From Nitrospira sp. (GTDB lineage Bacteria; Nitrospirota; Nitrospiria; Nitrospirales; Nitrospiraceae), in NCBI GenBank assembly GCA_016788885.1, contig JAEURX010000014.1, positions 59,451 to 123,450 of the forward strand: a DNA stretch of 64,000 bases, read 5' to 3'. Below are positions 17,860-27,258 of this stretch, one piece after another (position 1 is the stretch's first letter; every line of letters starts with the position of its first letter). The notes beneath the pieces were generated by a model, which saw nothing but the letters and a program-made list of their open reading frames with translations, was not told the origin of the DNA and searched no databases. The position numbers and the translations under genes are program-made.

Positions 17860-20355
17860 ATGGGGCCAGACCGTTACCCCGTGCATACGCCTTGGTCCGC
17901 AGCCGGCCGCTCGGCACTCGGGCTGGTGGCGTTCCTCCTCAGTGTCCTGCTCATGGCGCCGCTGCTCCTGCGTGACGTCGTGTGGGCGCAATCGACGGTG
18001 ACGACGCCGTCACCCACCAATCAGCCCCTCACGATCACTGCCGAGCGAATCGACCACCTCCAAGAACAAGACGTGTATGAGGCCGATGGATCCGTGGTCA
18101 TCACGCAGGGAACGCTGCGACTGACCGCCGATCATGTGACTATCAACTCGCTGCCCGGCACGCTCGTCGCGACCGGACATGTGCATTTCCAGGATCCGTA
18201 TTCCGATCTGAAGTCCGAACGGTTGGAGTTGAACGTCAATACTGAGGCCGGGGTGGTGACGCATGGGTCGATGTACGTCCGGCCGAGCAATTCGTTTTTT
18301 ACCGGGCGCAGCATCCGGCGACTGTCTGAGGATCACTATCGCATCAAGGACGGAACCTTCACGAATTGCGACGCGAAGGACGGGGAAGTGCCGGCCTGGC
18401 GGTTCACGTTCGAGGATCTCGATGTGAATACCGGGGAGAGCATCGGGATGAAGCGAGCCTGGCTCTGTATGCAGGATACGCCGATCATTCCCGTGCCGAC
18501 GTTGACCTATCCCTTGGTGAACCGGCACAGCGGATTTCTCATTCCCACGCCGGGATATGACAACCGGTTCGGGTTACACTACCAGCAGGGCTATTTCTGG
18601 GCGATCAATCCCAGTCAGGATTTGACCATCGCGCCCTCGTATTACAACAACCTCGGCTACGGCAGCGACTTTACTTATCGCTATTATCTGAACCGTCGGT
18701 CGAGCGGGCAGTGGTTCGCGAGTTTTCTGCAGCAAACCAAATTGCCGAATGTGTCGGGGGTGGATCAAGTCAACCAGGATGAGCGGCGGTTGCGCGGGAT
18801 GATCAGCGGCCAGCACTCGCAGCAGGTGACGGAGACGCTGATGGTGCGCGGGCAGGCGTCGTTCGTATCCGATCGGCAGTATCTGCAACAACTCAGCAAT
18901 TCAGGTACTCAACGGGCATCCCCCAGCGGTGAATCGACCTTGCTGGCGACGCAGCGGCTTCCCTACGGAAGTGCCTATTTCCTGGGCCAGTATCTGCAGC
19001 CGTTGAACTCCGGCGGTCCCGACACGTTTCAACGCCTCCCTGAAGTGGGGTACGTCCTGCCGAACACTTCACCGTTCGGGATGCCGTTGCTCCTGAACCT
19101 CGATACGAATTTCGTGAATTTTTATCGCGAGCAGGGATTCGCGGTGAATCGCATGGATTTCATGCCCGGGGTGACGACCGATGTGATGGATGTCGGACAC
19201 GTGATCGGGTTGACGCCGCATTTCAAATTTAAGGAGGTCTATTACACACGCGGCATTCAGGAAGCCAGTCCGCTGCATCGCGAAACGTTTTGGGCGGCCA
19301 TGGATGCCACCTCAAAATTGAGTCGCCGGTACACCGGCGGGGAGGGTGGAAGTTTCCTCCATACGATTGAACCGAGCGTGATGTATGAATACGTACCGGG
19401 CAGCGATCAAAGTAAGATTGCGCAGATCGACCAGATCGATGACATTCCCAAGAAGAACCTGCTGACCTACTCCCTCCGGACCAAGTTGCTGGAGCAGAAG
19501 GTGAACGGGCAGAGTTTCAACTGGCTGGACCTGACGGTGGCGCAGAGTTACCACGTGGGGGCGGTGCAGACCCGTGCGAGGGAATTTACGCCCGGCGTGT
19601 TGCCGTTCCTGGGCACCTTGACGCAGCCCTTGCAACCGGCCACGGTGGACGTGCAGGGGCGAAAAATGTCCGATGTGTGGCTGCGGGCGGTGATCGGCAA
19701 TACGGCGCCCGAGTTCCTGCGTCCTCCCGGACAAACCGAAGCGCTGGGAAAAAACATCACGGCTGGTCAGATCCTGCCGCCGATGAATTCGTATCTGACG
19801 GTCGATGCGTTTGTGGATCCCTATCGCGGGACGTTCAGCCAGTGGAATACCGATTTGCGGGTTCAACAATCGAATTACTGGTACTTCGAAGTCGGGCAAC
19901 GATTCAGCCACGATGGGAACCGGGTCCGGCGCGGTGACATTTGGAACCCCATCTCCTTCAATGAGGTGTATGCGCCGACCAAGGAGATTCAGTTCGCCAC
20001 GCTCGGCGGCGGATTCCGGACGCCGTGGGGATGGACCATCGGTGCCAAGGGATATTACGATGTCAAAGGTGGTCGTAGCCCGGAATACGACGTCGTCGCC
20101 TTGTATCAGAATCCGTGTAAGTGCTGGTCGCTCGGTCTCTACTATCTGCAGTTCCCGGATCGTCAGAGTTATTCCTTCATGCTCAGCATGACCGGCATCG
20201 GGTGGACGGAAAACTTCGGCACGATTGTGGCCAAGACCATCTTAGGTCCTCTGTTGGTCGGAGACCGAGGCTTGCCCTGGGCGGCACCGGGAGGCCCCTA
20301 TGGCCGGGTGACGAATCCGTTACCTCTGCAGTCCATGCCCATGGGACGGTATTAG
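17860..20355 (+). CDS. lptD: LPS-assembly protein LptD
   Basis: LptD is the outer-membrane barrel that inserts lipopolysaccharide at the cell surface. The protein (831 residues) has a signal anchor (GLVAFLLSVLLMAPLLLRDVVWAQ), an OstA beta-jellyroll (LTITAERIDHLQEQDVYEADGSV through LVATGHVHFQDPYSDL), and a long barrel ending in aromatic-rich strands. Cysteines occur in TNCDAKDG and CKCWSLG, positions that can form the LptD disulfides. The start is ATG 17860, with GTG 17851 overlapping folC as an alternative. It implies a diderm organism with LPS. Confidence 0.92.
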   Translation: MGPDRYPVHTPWSAAGRSALGLVAFLLSVLLMAPLLLRDVVWAQSTVTTPSPTNQPLTITAERIDHLQEQDVYEADGSVVITQGTLRLTADHVTINSLPGTLVATGHVHFQDPYSDLKSERLELNVNTEAGVVTHGSMYVRPSNSFFTGRSIRRLSEDHYRIKDGTFTNCDAKDGEVPAWRFTFEDLDVNTGESIGMKRAWLCMQDTPIIPVPTLTYPLVNRHSGFLIPTPGYDNRFGLHYQQGYFWAINPSQDLTIAPSYYNNLGYGSDFTYRYYLNRRSSGQWFASFLQQTKLPNVSGVDQVNQDERRLRGMISGQHSQQVTETLMVRGQASFVSDRQYLQQLSNSGTQRASPSGESTLLATQRLPYGSAYFLGQYLQPLNSGGPDTFQRLPEVGYVLPNTSPFGMPLLLNLDTNFVNFYREQGFAVNRMDFMPGVTTDVMDVGHVIGLTPHFKFKEVYYTRGIQEASPLHRETFWAAMDATSKLSRRYTGGEGGSFLHTIEPSVMYEYVPGSDQSKIAQIDQIDDIPKKNLLTYSLRTKLLEQKVNGQSFNWLDLTVAQSYHVGAVQTRAREFTPGVLPFLGTLTQPLQPATVDVQGRKMSDVWLRAVIGNTAPEFLRPPGQTEALGKNITAGQILPPMNSYLTVDAFVDPYRGTFSQWNTDLRVQQSNYWYFEVGQRFSHDGNRVRRGDIWNPISFNEVYAPTKEIQFATLGGGFRTPWGWTIGAKGYYDVKGGRSPEYDVVALYQNPCKCWSLGLYYLQFPDRQSYSFMLSMTGIGWTENFGTIVAKTILGPLLVGDRGLPWAAPGGPYGRVTNPLPLQSMPMGRY

Positions 20356-20413
20356 TCGCGTCGTCTCTCAGGCCGGCCTAACCCATTCCGATCAGCAACC
20401 AGGAGGCGGAGTG

Positions 20414-20959
20414 ATGCTGATGAAACAGGGGCTCAAGGGTTTTTCCCTGACGGCAGCATTGTGCTGCTGGTTCATCCTGCAGTGGACGACTCCGCTTCAG
20501 CTTCACGCAGCAGAACCACGCTCGCACTTGCAACGAGCGGCGGTGTTCCTGCTGGCCGCCGACTATCGTCAGGCCGTGGAGGCTTGCCAGGCGGAAGTGC
20601 GGGAGTTTCCCTCGGCGCGAAGTTATACCTTTCTGACCTATGTGTACCATGCGCTCGACGGATATGTTGAGCAGCTGGCGCGTACCGATCAGTGGGTGCG
20701 CGTCGAACAGGTGTACGTGAATCTGGCTGCCGCGCGAATCGAAGACTTGCTGGATCCGCCGGATGTGTTGGCGCGCATCGCAAAAGAGGTGATCCAGCAG
20801 GCTGTGCAACGGCAGGCTGATGTGTCGGCTGCGATGGCCGATCGGTTGGATCATGCACTGGTGACGCAGTTGTGGCGAGAACAAGCCGCCTGGCGCCAGG
20901 CGAGACCGGACGATTGGTGGGCCAGCGCACCGCCGCAGTGGCAGTGGGAGCGGCCCTAA
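20414..20959 (+). CDS. Hypothetical exported protein, 181 aa
   Basis: A well-placed AGGAGG precedes ATG 20414. The product has a signal peptide (LTAALCCWFILQWTTPLQLHAAE), then a helical body. It begins with a TPR-like pair (LQRAAVFLLAADYRQAVEACQAEVREFPSARSYTFL), and ends with a Trp-rich segment DDWWASAPPQWQWERP. I recognise no family. It lies between lptD and the thioredoxin gene; it may be periplasmic. Confidence 0.7.
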   Translation: MLMKQGLKGFSLTAALCCWFILQWTTPLQLHAAEPRSHLQRAAVFLLAADYRQAVEACQAEVREFPSARSYTFLTYVYHALDGYVEQLARTDQWVRVEQVYVNLAAARIEDLLDPPDVLARIAKEVIQQAVQRQADVSAAMADRLDHALVTQLWREQAAWRQARPDDWWASAPPQWQWERP

Positions 20960-20960
20960 T

Positions 20961-20988
20961 TTGACTCTCCGTAAAACCCTGGTATAGG
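20961..20988 (+). promoter_or_regulatory. Probable sigma-70-type promoter of the thioredoxin gene
   Basis: TTGACT (20961-20966) and TATAGG (20983-20988) are 16 bp apart and lie about 80 bp before the thioredoxin GTG start. The elements are fair matches to consensus; transcription start near 20995 is inferred. Confidence 0.5.
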
Positions 20989-21067
20989 ATGCCCAGAGGT
21001 GCCCGGAGCCGCTTCGGGACAGGAACAGCGAGGTCAGTGTAGGTTCGTTGGGAGAAGGAGGCGTACT

Positions 21068-21415
21068 GTGGCAGGCGATGCGTTGAAAGTGACGGATGCG
21101 ACGTGGGATCAGGATGTCATGAAGGCGTCCGAGTTGGTCATGGTGGACTTTTGGGCGGTCTGGTGCGGACCTTGTCAGATGGTCGCTCCGATCGTCGATG
21201 AACTTGCAACAGAGTATGCCGGCAAGCTGAAGGTCCGCAAACTCAATACCGATGAAAATCCTGAAATTGCCGGCCGCTATCAAGTAATGAGTATTCCGAC
21301 CATTTTATTCTTCAAGAACGGCCAAGCGGTCGAACGGCTTGTGGGTGCACGCCCGAAGCGCCAGTTCAAAGAGTTGATCGATTCGTTGCTCGCGCAACAT
21401 TCCGGCGCTGCTTAG
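21068..21415 (+). CDS. trxA: Thioredoxin
   Basis: A 115-residue thioredoxin for general dithiol-disulfide exchange in the cytoplasm. The active site WCGPC sits in VMVDFWAVWCGPCQMVAPIVDEL; the cis-proline region is SIPTILFFKNGQAVERLVGA. I chose GTG 21068 because AAGGAGG lies just upstream and the product then has standard length. The frame is open further upstream to ~20999 without family similarity. It is 18 bp from recN. Confidence 0.95.
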   Translation: MAGDALKVTDATWDQDVMKASELVMVDFWAVWCGPCQMVAPIVDELATEYAGKLKVRKLNTDENPEIAGRYQVMSIPTILFFKNGQAVERLVGARPKRQFKELIDSLLAQHSGAA

Positions 21416-21433
21416 CCGCAGACTATCAGCGGC

Positions 21434-23122
21434 ATGCTGACCGAGCTGCGCATTTCGAATTTCGGCGTCATCGAGCAGCTGGCCGTCACCTTCGGCTCCG
21501 GTTTCATCGTGTTCACCGGTGAAACCGGGGCCGGAAAATCTCTTCTCATCGATGCGGTGACTCTCCTCGTCGGGGGCCGTGCCTCCGCAGACCAGATTCG
21601 CGCCCAGGCTGACGAGGCCGATCTGGAAGCTGCCTTTCAATTGCCCCCTGGGCATTCCCTCCTTCTGCTGCTTCAAGAGAAAGGATTTGCGCGTCCCGGT
21701 GAGACGGAGATGGTCATCCGGCGTGTCATCTCTCGCACGGGCCGCAACCGGACGTATCTAAACGGCAATCTGTGCCCCGTTCATCTGTTGGAGGAACTGG
21801 GCGGTGCATTAGTGGATGTGCACGGGCAGCATGAGCAACAGTCGCTGCTGTCGCCCGCCGTTCAGGTCGATGCGTTGGATGCCTACGGCAGACTCCACCC
21901 CCTTCGTCAGGAATACCAGACCGCCCACAAGGCATGGAGCGAACAGGTGGCGCAGCTGGAGGCGGTCTCGACGCAGATTGCTCGTCGGCGCGAGCGAGAG
22001 GACCTGCTGCGATTTCAATTCCGGGAGATTTCCGAAGCCGGTATCGAGGCGGGTGAAGAGGCGAAGCTTGAGCAGGAACGGCCGCGACTGATGCACAGCC
22101 AACAACTGGGAGAGTGTGCGGATCAACTCCACGAGGCGCTCTATGCGGGAGAGCAGAGCGTCTTGAGTCAGCTGGCGTCTGCGCGCAAGCTGCTCTCTCG
22201 AATGGAGTCGATCGATAGTAGCACGGCCGACTGGGCAAAAATTGTGGATGACGCGATCGTTCCCCTGAAAGAGCTGGCCGCGCAGGTGCGCCACTATCGT
22301 GATCAGGTGGAAGCGAATCCGGCGCGATTGGCGGAGATCGAACAGCGGCTCGATCGATTACAACGCCTCAGCAAGAAATACGGCGGATCACTGGAGGCTA
22401 TGTTGGATCTGCAGGAGTCTCTCCGCGCCCAACTGGATCAGTTGGATACCGCAGAGTCGCACCTGCAGGAATTGACCCGCGCCGTTGAGGCGAGGCGGCA
22501 GAACGTCAGTGAGGCGGCGGAGCGGTTGACCCGCAAGCGCAGTGAGGCGGCCAAGAAGCTTACGGCAGCGGTGACCAAGGAGTTGGGCGCTCTCCGGATG
22601 GAACGGACTCGTTTCCTGGTAGAGGTCTCGCGCGTGTCTGGTGATGAGCCATACGGGCTGACTGGACAGGATGCTGTGGAGTTTGTCTTCTCGGCGAACC
22701 CGGGAGAACCGCTCAAGTCATTGGCGAAGGTCGCGTCGGGAGGAGAACTGTCTCGCGTCATGTTGGCCTTGAAAACGATCCTGGCCGACACTGATCGGGT
22801 CCCGGTACTGATTTTCGATGAGGTGGACGCGGGGGTTGGAGGGGCGGTCGCCGAGGTGATGGGCGCGCGCCTTCGAGACCTCAGCCGTCACCATCAAGTG
22901 TTGTGTGTCACGCATCTTCCCCAAGTCGGATCGCAGGCCCATGCCCATTACGTGGTCGAAAAACAGGTTCGGCAAAAGCGCACGTTGACGCAGGTTCGGA
23001 AGCTGACGTCCGAGGAGCGTGAAGCGGAAATTGCGCGGATGCTGGCCGGGGTGACCGTGACCAAGACAGCCAGGGCAGCGGCCGCGGAGATGATTGAAAG
23101 CGCGAAAGACCGGCGGTCGTGA
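21434..23122 (+). CDS. recN: DNA repair protein RecN
   Basis: RecN is an SMC-like ATPase acting at double-strand breaks. The 562-residue protein has the N-terminal ATPase half (MLTELRISNFGVIEQ, Walker A GETGAGKSLLIDAV) and the DVHGQHEQQSLL motif. A coiled-coil centre occupies about residues 155-380. The C-terminal half has the signature KVASGGELSRVMLALK and Walker B VLIFDEVDAGVGG. It is convergent with the HD-GYP-like regulator, only 5 bp apart. Confidence 0.97.
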   Translation: MLTELRISNFGVIEQLAVTFGSGFIVFTGETGAGKSLLIDAVTLLVGGRASADQIRAQADEADLEAAFQLPPGHSLLLLLQEKGFARPGETEMVIRRVISRTGRNRTYLNGNLCPVHLLEELGGALVDVHGQHEQQSLLSPAVQVDALDAYGRLHPLRQEYQTAHKAWSEQVAQLEAVSTQIARRREREDLLRFQFREISEAGIEAGEEAKLEQERPRLMHSQQLGECADQLHEALYAGEQSVLSQLASARKLLSRMESIDSSTADWAKIVDDAIVPLKELAAQVRHYRDQVEANPARLAEIEQRLDRLQRLSKKYGGSLEAMLDLQESLRAQLDQLDTAESHLQELTRAVEARRQNVSEAAERLTRKRSEAAKKLTAAVTKELGALRMERTRFLVEVSRVSGDEPYGLTGQDAVEFVFSANPGEPLKSLAKVASGGELSRVMLALKTILADTDRVPVLIFDEVDAGVGGAVAEVMGARLRDLSRHHQVLCVTHLPQVGSQAHAHYVVEKQVRQKRTLTQVRKLTSEEREAEIARMLAGVTVTKTARAAAAEMIESAKDRRS

Positions 23123-23127
23123 CCGGG

Positions 23128-24270
23128 TCAGCTTGCCGGTGAGGTTTTGGCGATGGCAAGGGCCGGGAGTGAGGATTTGCATTCCCGCACGACCTGTGCA
23201 AACAGCTCCGCCAGTTTCGGATCAAAACGCGTATCCGCCTCGAGCAAAATTTGTCGGATCGCGTCCTCAATGGATGTCGGCTGGTGTCCGGGTATGTCGA
23301 CCGTGAGGTTGTCGAACGCCTGTGCGATGGCGACGATACGAGCCAGGAGCGGAATCCCTTCCCCTTCGAGCCCGTGAGGGTTCCCTACACCATCGAACCG
23401 TTCGTGATGGTAGGACACGATTTGCCCCACCTCTGCCTGAAAGCCCAGCGGCACGAGCATGCGAGCTCCGGCCTCTGAATAGTCTCTCACTCGCACGCCG
23501 GTTCTGGGGGCGTCATCGTCATCCGGCGAGTATTTGTAGTTGGCGAGGCTGATCTTGCCGATGTCGTGCAGGAACGCGCCCAGTGCCAACGCCTTTTGGT
23601 CGGGAAGGGGCAAGTTTAATTGATTGGCGAGGAGCGAGGCATAAAAGCTGACCCGGCTGCAGTGGTTCAGCAATTGTCGATCTTTGGCTTCGAGCAGATC
23701 GGAGAGCAGCGGGATCAGCGCGGTGACATCCGCCGCAGGGCCGACGGTCTCGCTCGTCGTCGTGCCGATTGCGAAATAGTTGGTTTGTAGATCCTTCCAT
23801 GCCTGCACCGCTTCTTGCTCGCTGCCCCACAAGGTCGCCGAGGTTCTCAAAAATGATCGCAGGTAATCCAACCGCTGCTTCTTCTCCAGCGTTTGGTTGA
23901 TCAACGTGATCAACTCGGTGACGTTGAATGGCTTGAGCAGATATCCGGCCGCTCCGTGCCGAATGCCCTCCATCGCCGACTTCAAACTGCCGTAGCCGGT
24001 GATGATAATGACCTCGATATCCGCGTAGTCCTGTTTGATGTCTTGTAAGAGGTCGATGCCCTGGCGGTCGGGAAGTTTCTGATCCAGGGTGATCAGGTCG
24101 ATATGCTGGTCTTTGAGCACCCGGAGGGCGGACTTGGCGTTGTCGGCTGAGTGGATCGTGAAGAAGGGACGAAGTATGACTTTCAGCGCGTCTCGCGGTC
24201 CAGTCTCGTCATCGACGACGAGAACCGATGGTTTACCCCCGACGCGTTCGCTTGATGACTGAGTGCCCAT
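23128..24270 (-). CDS. Response regulator with HD-GYP-like output domain
   Basis: A 380-residue regulator: receiver domain at about 14-130 (VLVVDDE, LITLDQKLPDRQG with the phospho-acceptor Asp, YLLKPF Lys), a linker, then an HD domain from about 205. Metal residues appear in HCSRVSFYASLL, GAFLHDIGKISL and IVSYHHERFDGVGNPHG. HD-GYP proteins hydrolyse cyclic di-GMP. Here the GYP tripeptide reads Gly-Asn-Pro, so activity is plausible but uncertain. It lies in the same strand and block as two other regulators and may lower c-di-GMP seen by the PilZ protein at 27259 (inference). Confidence 0.88.
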   Translation of the reverse strand: MGTQSSSERVGGKPSVLVVDDETGPRDALKVILRPFFTIHSADNAKSALRVLKDQHIDLITLDQKLPDRQGIDLLQDIKQDYADIEVIIITGYGSLKSAMEGIRHGAAGYLLKPFNVTELITLINQTLEKKQRLDYLRSFLRTSATLWGSEQEAVQAWKDLQTNYFAIGTTTSETVGPAADVTALIPLLSDLLEAKDRQLLNHCSRVSFYASLLANQLNLPLPDQKALALGAFLHDIGKISLANYKYSPDDDDAPRTGVRVRDYSEAGARMLVPLGFQAEVGQIVSYHHERFDGVGNPHGLEGEGIPLLARIVAIAQAFDNLTVDIPGHQPTSIEDAIRQILLEADTRFDPKLAELFAQVVRECKSSLPALAIAKTSPAS

Positions 24271-24455
24271 TCAGAGTGCTCCCGAGTGCATTGCAAACTG
24301 TCACGGTTATCAAAACGCAAAACGTGTACCGCCTGAATTCGCTGTGATTGGGAATATATAGCAGGTCCTTGTCACTCAGGCCACTAGATATTTACCGTAG
24401 GGTGTTAGCCTTGAGGAAATGAGACCAATGCCAGGCACGGTTGTGCCAGACTGTG

Positions 24456-25868
24456 TCACTCCTGAGGCAGTGCCGGCTCTGAATGTCCTCCGGTATCAGG
24501 CCTGCTGATTCCCAAGGTGTCCATGCGATATTTCAACATGCGGCGGCTGATGCCCAGCATGGTGGCCGCATGCGTTTGGACGTATGTGGTTCGCTTGAGC
24601 GCATCCAGAATGATTTCGCGTTCGAACTCCATCACGGCCTTTTCCAGCGACATGCGCCCGGCGAGTGTGTCATCACGAAGCGAACTCGAGCGGGTGTCGG
24701 TTCGTAGGATATTGGGAAGATGTTCGGGCGTGATGACCTGTGAGCCTTTCGACCAGATGAACGCCTGTTCGATGATGTTCTCCATCTCACGGACGTTTCC
24801 GGGCCATGGATAGTGCGAGATGAGTTCCAGCGCATCCTTGGTGAATTCTTGCGGCGGGCGTTTTTCTTCTTCGATGCGTTTCGCGAGAAAGTGTTTGGCC
24901 AATAGGGCGATGTCCTCGCCGCGTTCGCGCAGGGGAGGCAGGTAGAGCGCGATGACGTTGATGCGATAATAGAGGTCTTCGCGGAATTGGTTTTTCCGAA
25001 CCATGTCATCGAGATTCTTGTTGGTTGCGGCAACAATCCGGACATCGACCTTGATGGACTGCACGCCGCCGACCCTGGTGAATTCCCGCTCCTGCAGGAC
25101 GCGTAGCAGCTTGGCTTGTGTGGCCGGGCTGAGGTCGCCGATTTCGTCGAGGAACAGGGTCCCGGTATTCGCTAATTCGAACTGCCCCACACGTCGGGCC
25201 GTGGCATCGGTGAACGAGCCTTTTTCGTGGCCGAAGAGTTCACTTTCGATGAGTGTTTCCGGCAAGGCCGCACAATTCAGGGCGATGAATGGGCGATCGC
25301 GGCGTGCGCTGTTGTAGTGAATGGCTTTGGCGACCAGTTCCTTGCCGGTGCCGCTCTCGCCGGTGACCAGGACGGTGGTGCGACTGTCTGCCACCTGTTC
25401 GATCTTTGCGTAGATCTCCTGCATGGACGGGCTCTTGCCGATCAGATTGTGGAATGCGTAGCGTTGCACGACCTGGGCGCGCAACTGGCGGACTTCCTGT
25501 TCCAACTCCTTCTTGCCCAGGGTGCGTTCGATCACGATTTGGAGTTCTTCGACATCGAACGGCTTGGAGAGATAGTCGGCGGCTCCGAGTTTCATGGCGT
25601 CGACGGCTGTTTTCACCGCTTTGGTCCCGGTCAGCATGATCACAGGCACGGTGCGATTCTCGGTGCGCATGGCCTGCAGGGCCGACAGCCCATCAGCGCC
25701 CGGAAGGATGACATCCAGGAGAACCAGATCGGGGGCTTCGGCCTTGAAGATGCGGAGTCCCTCGGCGGCATCGGGCGCCTCCAGGATCTCATAGGTCGGT
25801 TCCAGCACTGTTCTCAGCGAGGCGCGTACTCGTGGCTCATCATCGACAAGTAGTACTCGTTTCTTCAT
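24456..25868 (-). CDS. Sigma-54-dependent response regulator (NtrC family)
   Basis: A 470-residue activator with receiver (LLVDDEPRVRASL; LVLLDVILPGADGL with the phospho-Asp; YLSKPFDVEEL), AAA+ domain (Walker A GESGTGKE, the GAFTGA-loop equivalent reading EKGSFTDA, LFLDEIGDL), and a Fis-type C-terminal HTH (LKRTTYVQTHAATMLGISRRMLKYRMDTLG). The sigma-54 contact loop reads GSFTDA rather than GAFTGA, a notable deviation. The ATG at 25868 follows GGGAG and lies 1 bp after the stop of the kinase gene, so the pair is translationally coupled. Target promoters are unknown. Confidence 0.93.
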   Translation of the reverse strand: MKKRVLLVDDEPRVRASLRTVLEPTYEILEAPDAAEGLRIFKAEAPDLVLLDVILPGADGLSALQAMRTENRTVPVIMLTGTKAVKTAVDAMKLGAADYLSKPFDVEELQIVIERTLGKKELEQEVRQLRAQVVQRYAFHNLIGKSPSMQEIYAKIEQVADSRTTVLVTGESGTGKELVAKAIHYNSARRDRPFIALNCAALPETLIESELFGHEKGSFTDATARRVGQFELANTGTLFLDEIGDLSPATQAKLLRVLQEREFTRVGGVQSIKVDVRIVAATNKNLDDMVRKNQFREDLYYRINVIALYLPPLRERGEDIALLAKHFLAKRIEEEKRPPQEFTKDALELISHYPWPGNVREMENIIEQAFIWSKGSQVITPEHLPNILRTDTRSSSLRDDTLAGRMSLEKAVMEFEREIILDALKRTTYVQTHAATMLGISRRMLKYRMDTLGISRPDTGGHSEPALPQE

Positions 25869-25869
25869 G

Positions 25870-27153
25870 TTACTCCCGTGCTGCTGAACCTGCGGCGCCT
25901 GCATCCGACACCGGAAGATTGACGGAAAACGTGGAACCGACCCCGACCCTGCTTTCGACTGTCAGTGTCCCGCCATGTTCTCGGACGATCTGATGCGCAG
26001 TGGTGAGACCAAGACCGGCCCCATCGCCCGCACTGTTTGAATGTTTCGTGGTGAAAAATGGATCGAAAATATGCTCCAGATGTTCGGACGCAATGCCGCA
26101 GCCCTCGTCCTCGACCTGCAGTTGAACCCAGGGCGTGCGGCCGCTCTGCGCTACCGGTCGCGTGTGGATGCGGATGTGGCCATGACCTGTGGACATGGCG
26201 TCGATGGCATTCAGGAGAAGATTCAACAGGACCTGTTTGATTTGTTGGCGATCGAGCAAGAGAAGGGGCAAATCCGGAGACAGAAGGGTCTGCAATTCAA
26301 TACCGCGCCGCGTTGCTGTGGACGAGACGAAGCCGATGCATGACGCCACAAGCTCGTTCAAGTCCACTTCCGATGGTTGGGGGATCATGTAGCTGGCGTA
26401 GTCGAGAATTTCATGGAGGAGGCGTTCGATCCGGTGAATGTCTTCGAGTGCAAGCGTGCTGAACTCTTTGATGAAGACCGGATCCTGCTGTCGTTGGGGC
26501 GCCAGTTGGACGAACGTCTTGATGGAGGTGAGTGGGTTTCGGATCTCGTGGGCAAAGCCGCCGGCCATAATCTCCAATGAGCGGAGGCGATCGGTACGTC
26601 TCATCAGGGTGGACGAGCGGCGGAGATCATCCTGAGCCAGATAATGGTCCAGCGTCGTGCCTGCGATGCGCGCCATGGTTTCGATGAGAGCCCGCTGGTC
26701 GTCTTGGGAGAACGTATCATCCGCGATTGGCCCAAGGGTGCAGAGGCCGAGCAGTGTTGTCTTGCTCCGGAATGCAAGGCAGAGCATAGCGCTGGTTGCA
26801 GTCATGGCTTGGCCCGATGGCGACACGGGAGAATCATCTGATTGGATGACTGAATCTTTGTCGGCAAGCGCCTGTAGGAGCGGGTGATCACCTGCCAGCA
26901 GAAGGGGCAATGCAGAAGAGCCCTCCTGTCCACACGACGCGTTCAATCGATAGTGGCTACCGTCGGTTTCCCGTATCCATAAGGCACCCTGTGGGAGCTG
27001 TGCCTGTTGAGAGAGGCCGGCCAAGATGACATCGCCCAGGCGCGGAAGATCGGATGTCCCTCCCACGGCTTCGGAAAACTCGTTGATGATGTTGAGTATT
27101 TCCACAGAGCCTTGAAGAGTGGAGCGCTGCCGACTGGACGGGTGGAGTGTCAT
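25870..27153 (-). CDS. GAF-domain sensor histidine kinase
   Basis: A 427-residue soluble kinase without membrane helices. A GAF domain at about 20-175 is followed by HisKA with the phospho-His in GGFAHEIRNPLTSIKTFVQL, then HATPase_c with N-box QVLLNLLLNAIDAM, DEGCGIA, FDPFFTTK and GLGLTTAHQIVREHGG. It is the likely partner of the sigma-54 regulator directly downstream (1-bp gap). GAF ligand is unknown, so the signal is probably cytoplasmic. AGGA precedes the ATG. Confidence 0.92.
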   Translation of the reverse strand: MTLHPSSRQRSTLQGSVEILNIINEFSEAVGGTSDLPRLGDVILAGLSQQAQLPQGALWIRETDGSHYRLNASCGQEGSSALPLLLAGDHPLLQALADKDSVIQSDDSPVSPSGQAMTATSAMLCLAFRSKTTLLGLCTLGPIADDTFSQDDQRALIETMARIAGTTLDHYLAQDDLRRSSTLMRRTDRLRSLEIMAGGFAHEIRNPLTSIKTFVQLAPQRQQDPVFIKEFSTLALEDIHRIERLLHEILDYASYMIPQPSEVDLNELVASCIGFVSSTATRRGIELQTLLSPDLPLLLLDRQQIKQVLLNLLLNAIDAMSTGHGHIRIHTRPVAQSGRTPWVQLQVEDEGCGIASEHLEHIFDPFFTTKHSNSAGDGAGLGLTTAHQIVREHGGTLTVESRVGVGSTFSVNLPVSDAGAAGSAARE

Positions 27154-27258
27154 AGTCCTGCACAGGAAATGCCAGGCTGCACACCTGGCTGCTCACGGTG
27201 TCGCCAGACTACTGCACGTTTTGTGCTAGTGAGTGAAGTATATATGTGAGGTATGGAT

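Noticed and set aside
24425..24455. Sigma-54-like TGGCAC...TGCC motif on the minus strand after the sigma-54 regulator gene
   Set aside because: The GG to GC spacing is nine, not ten, and part of the match comes from a local inverted repeat (GGCAC/GTGCC).
27159..27174. Sigma-54-like TGGCATTTCCTGTGCA before the GAF kinase gene on the minus strand
   Set aside because: Spacing is right, but the implied transcription start falls inside the start of the coding region, which has a good ribosome site of its own.
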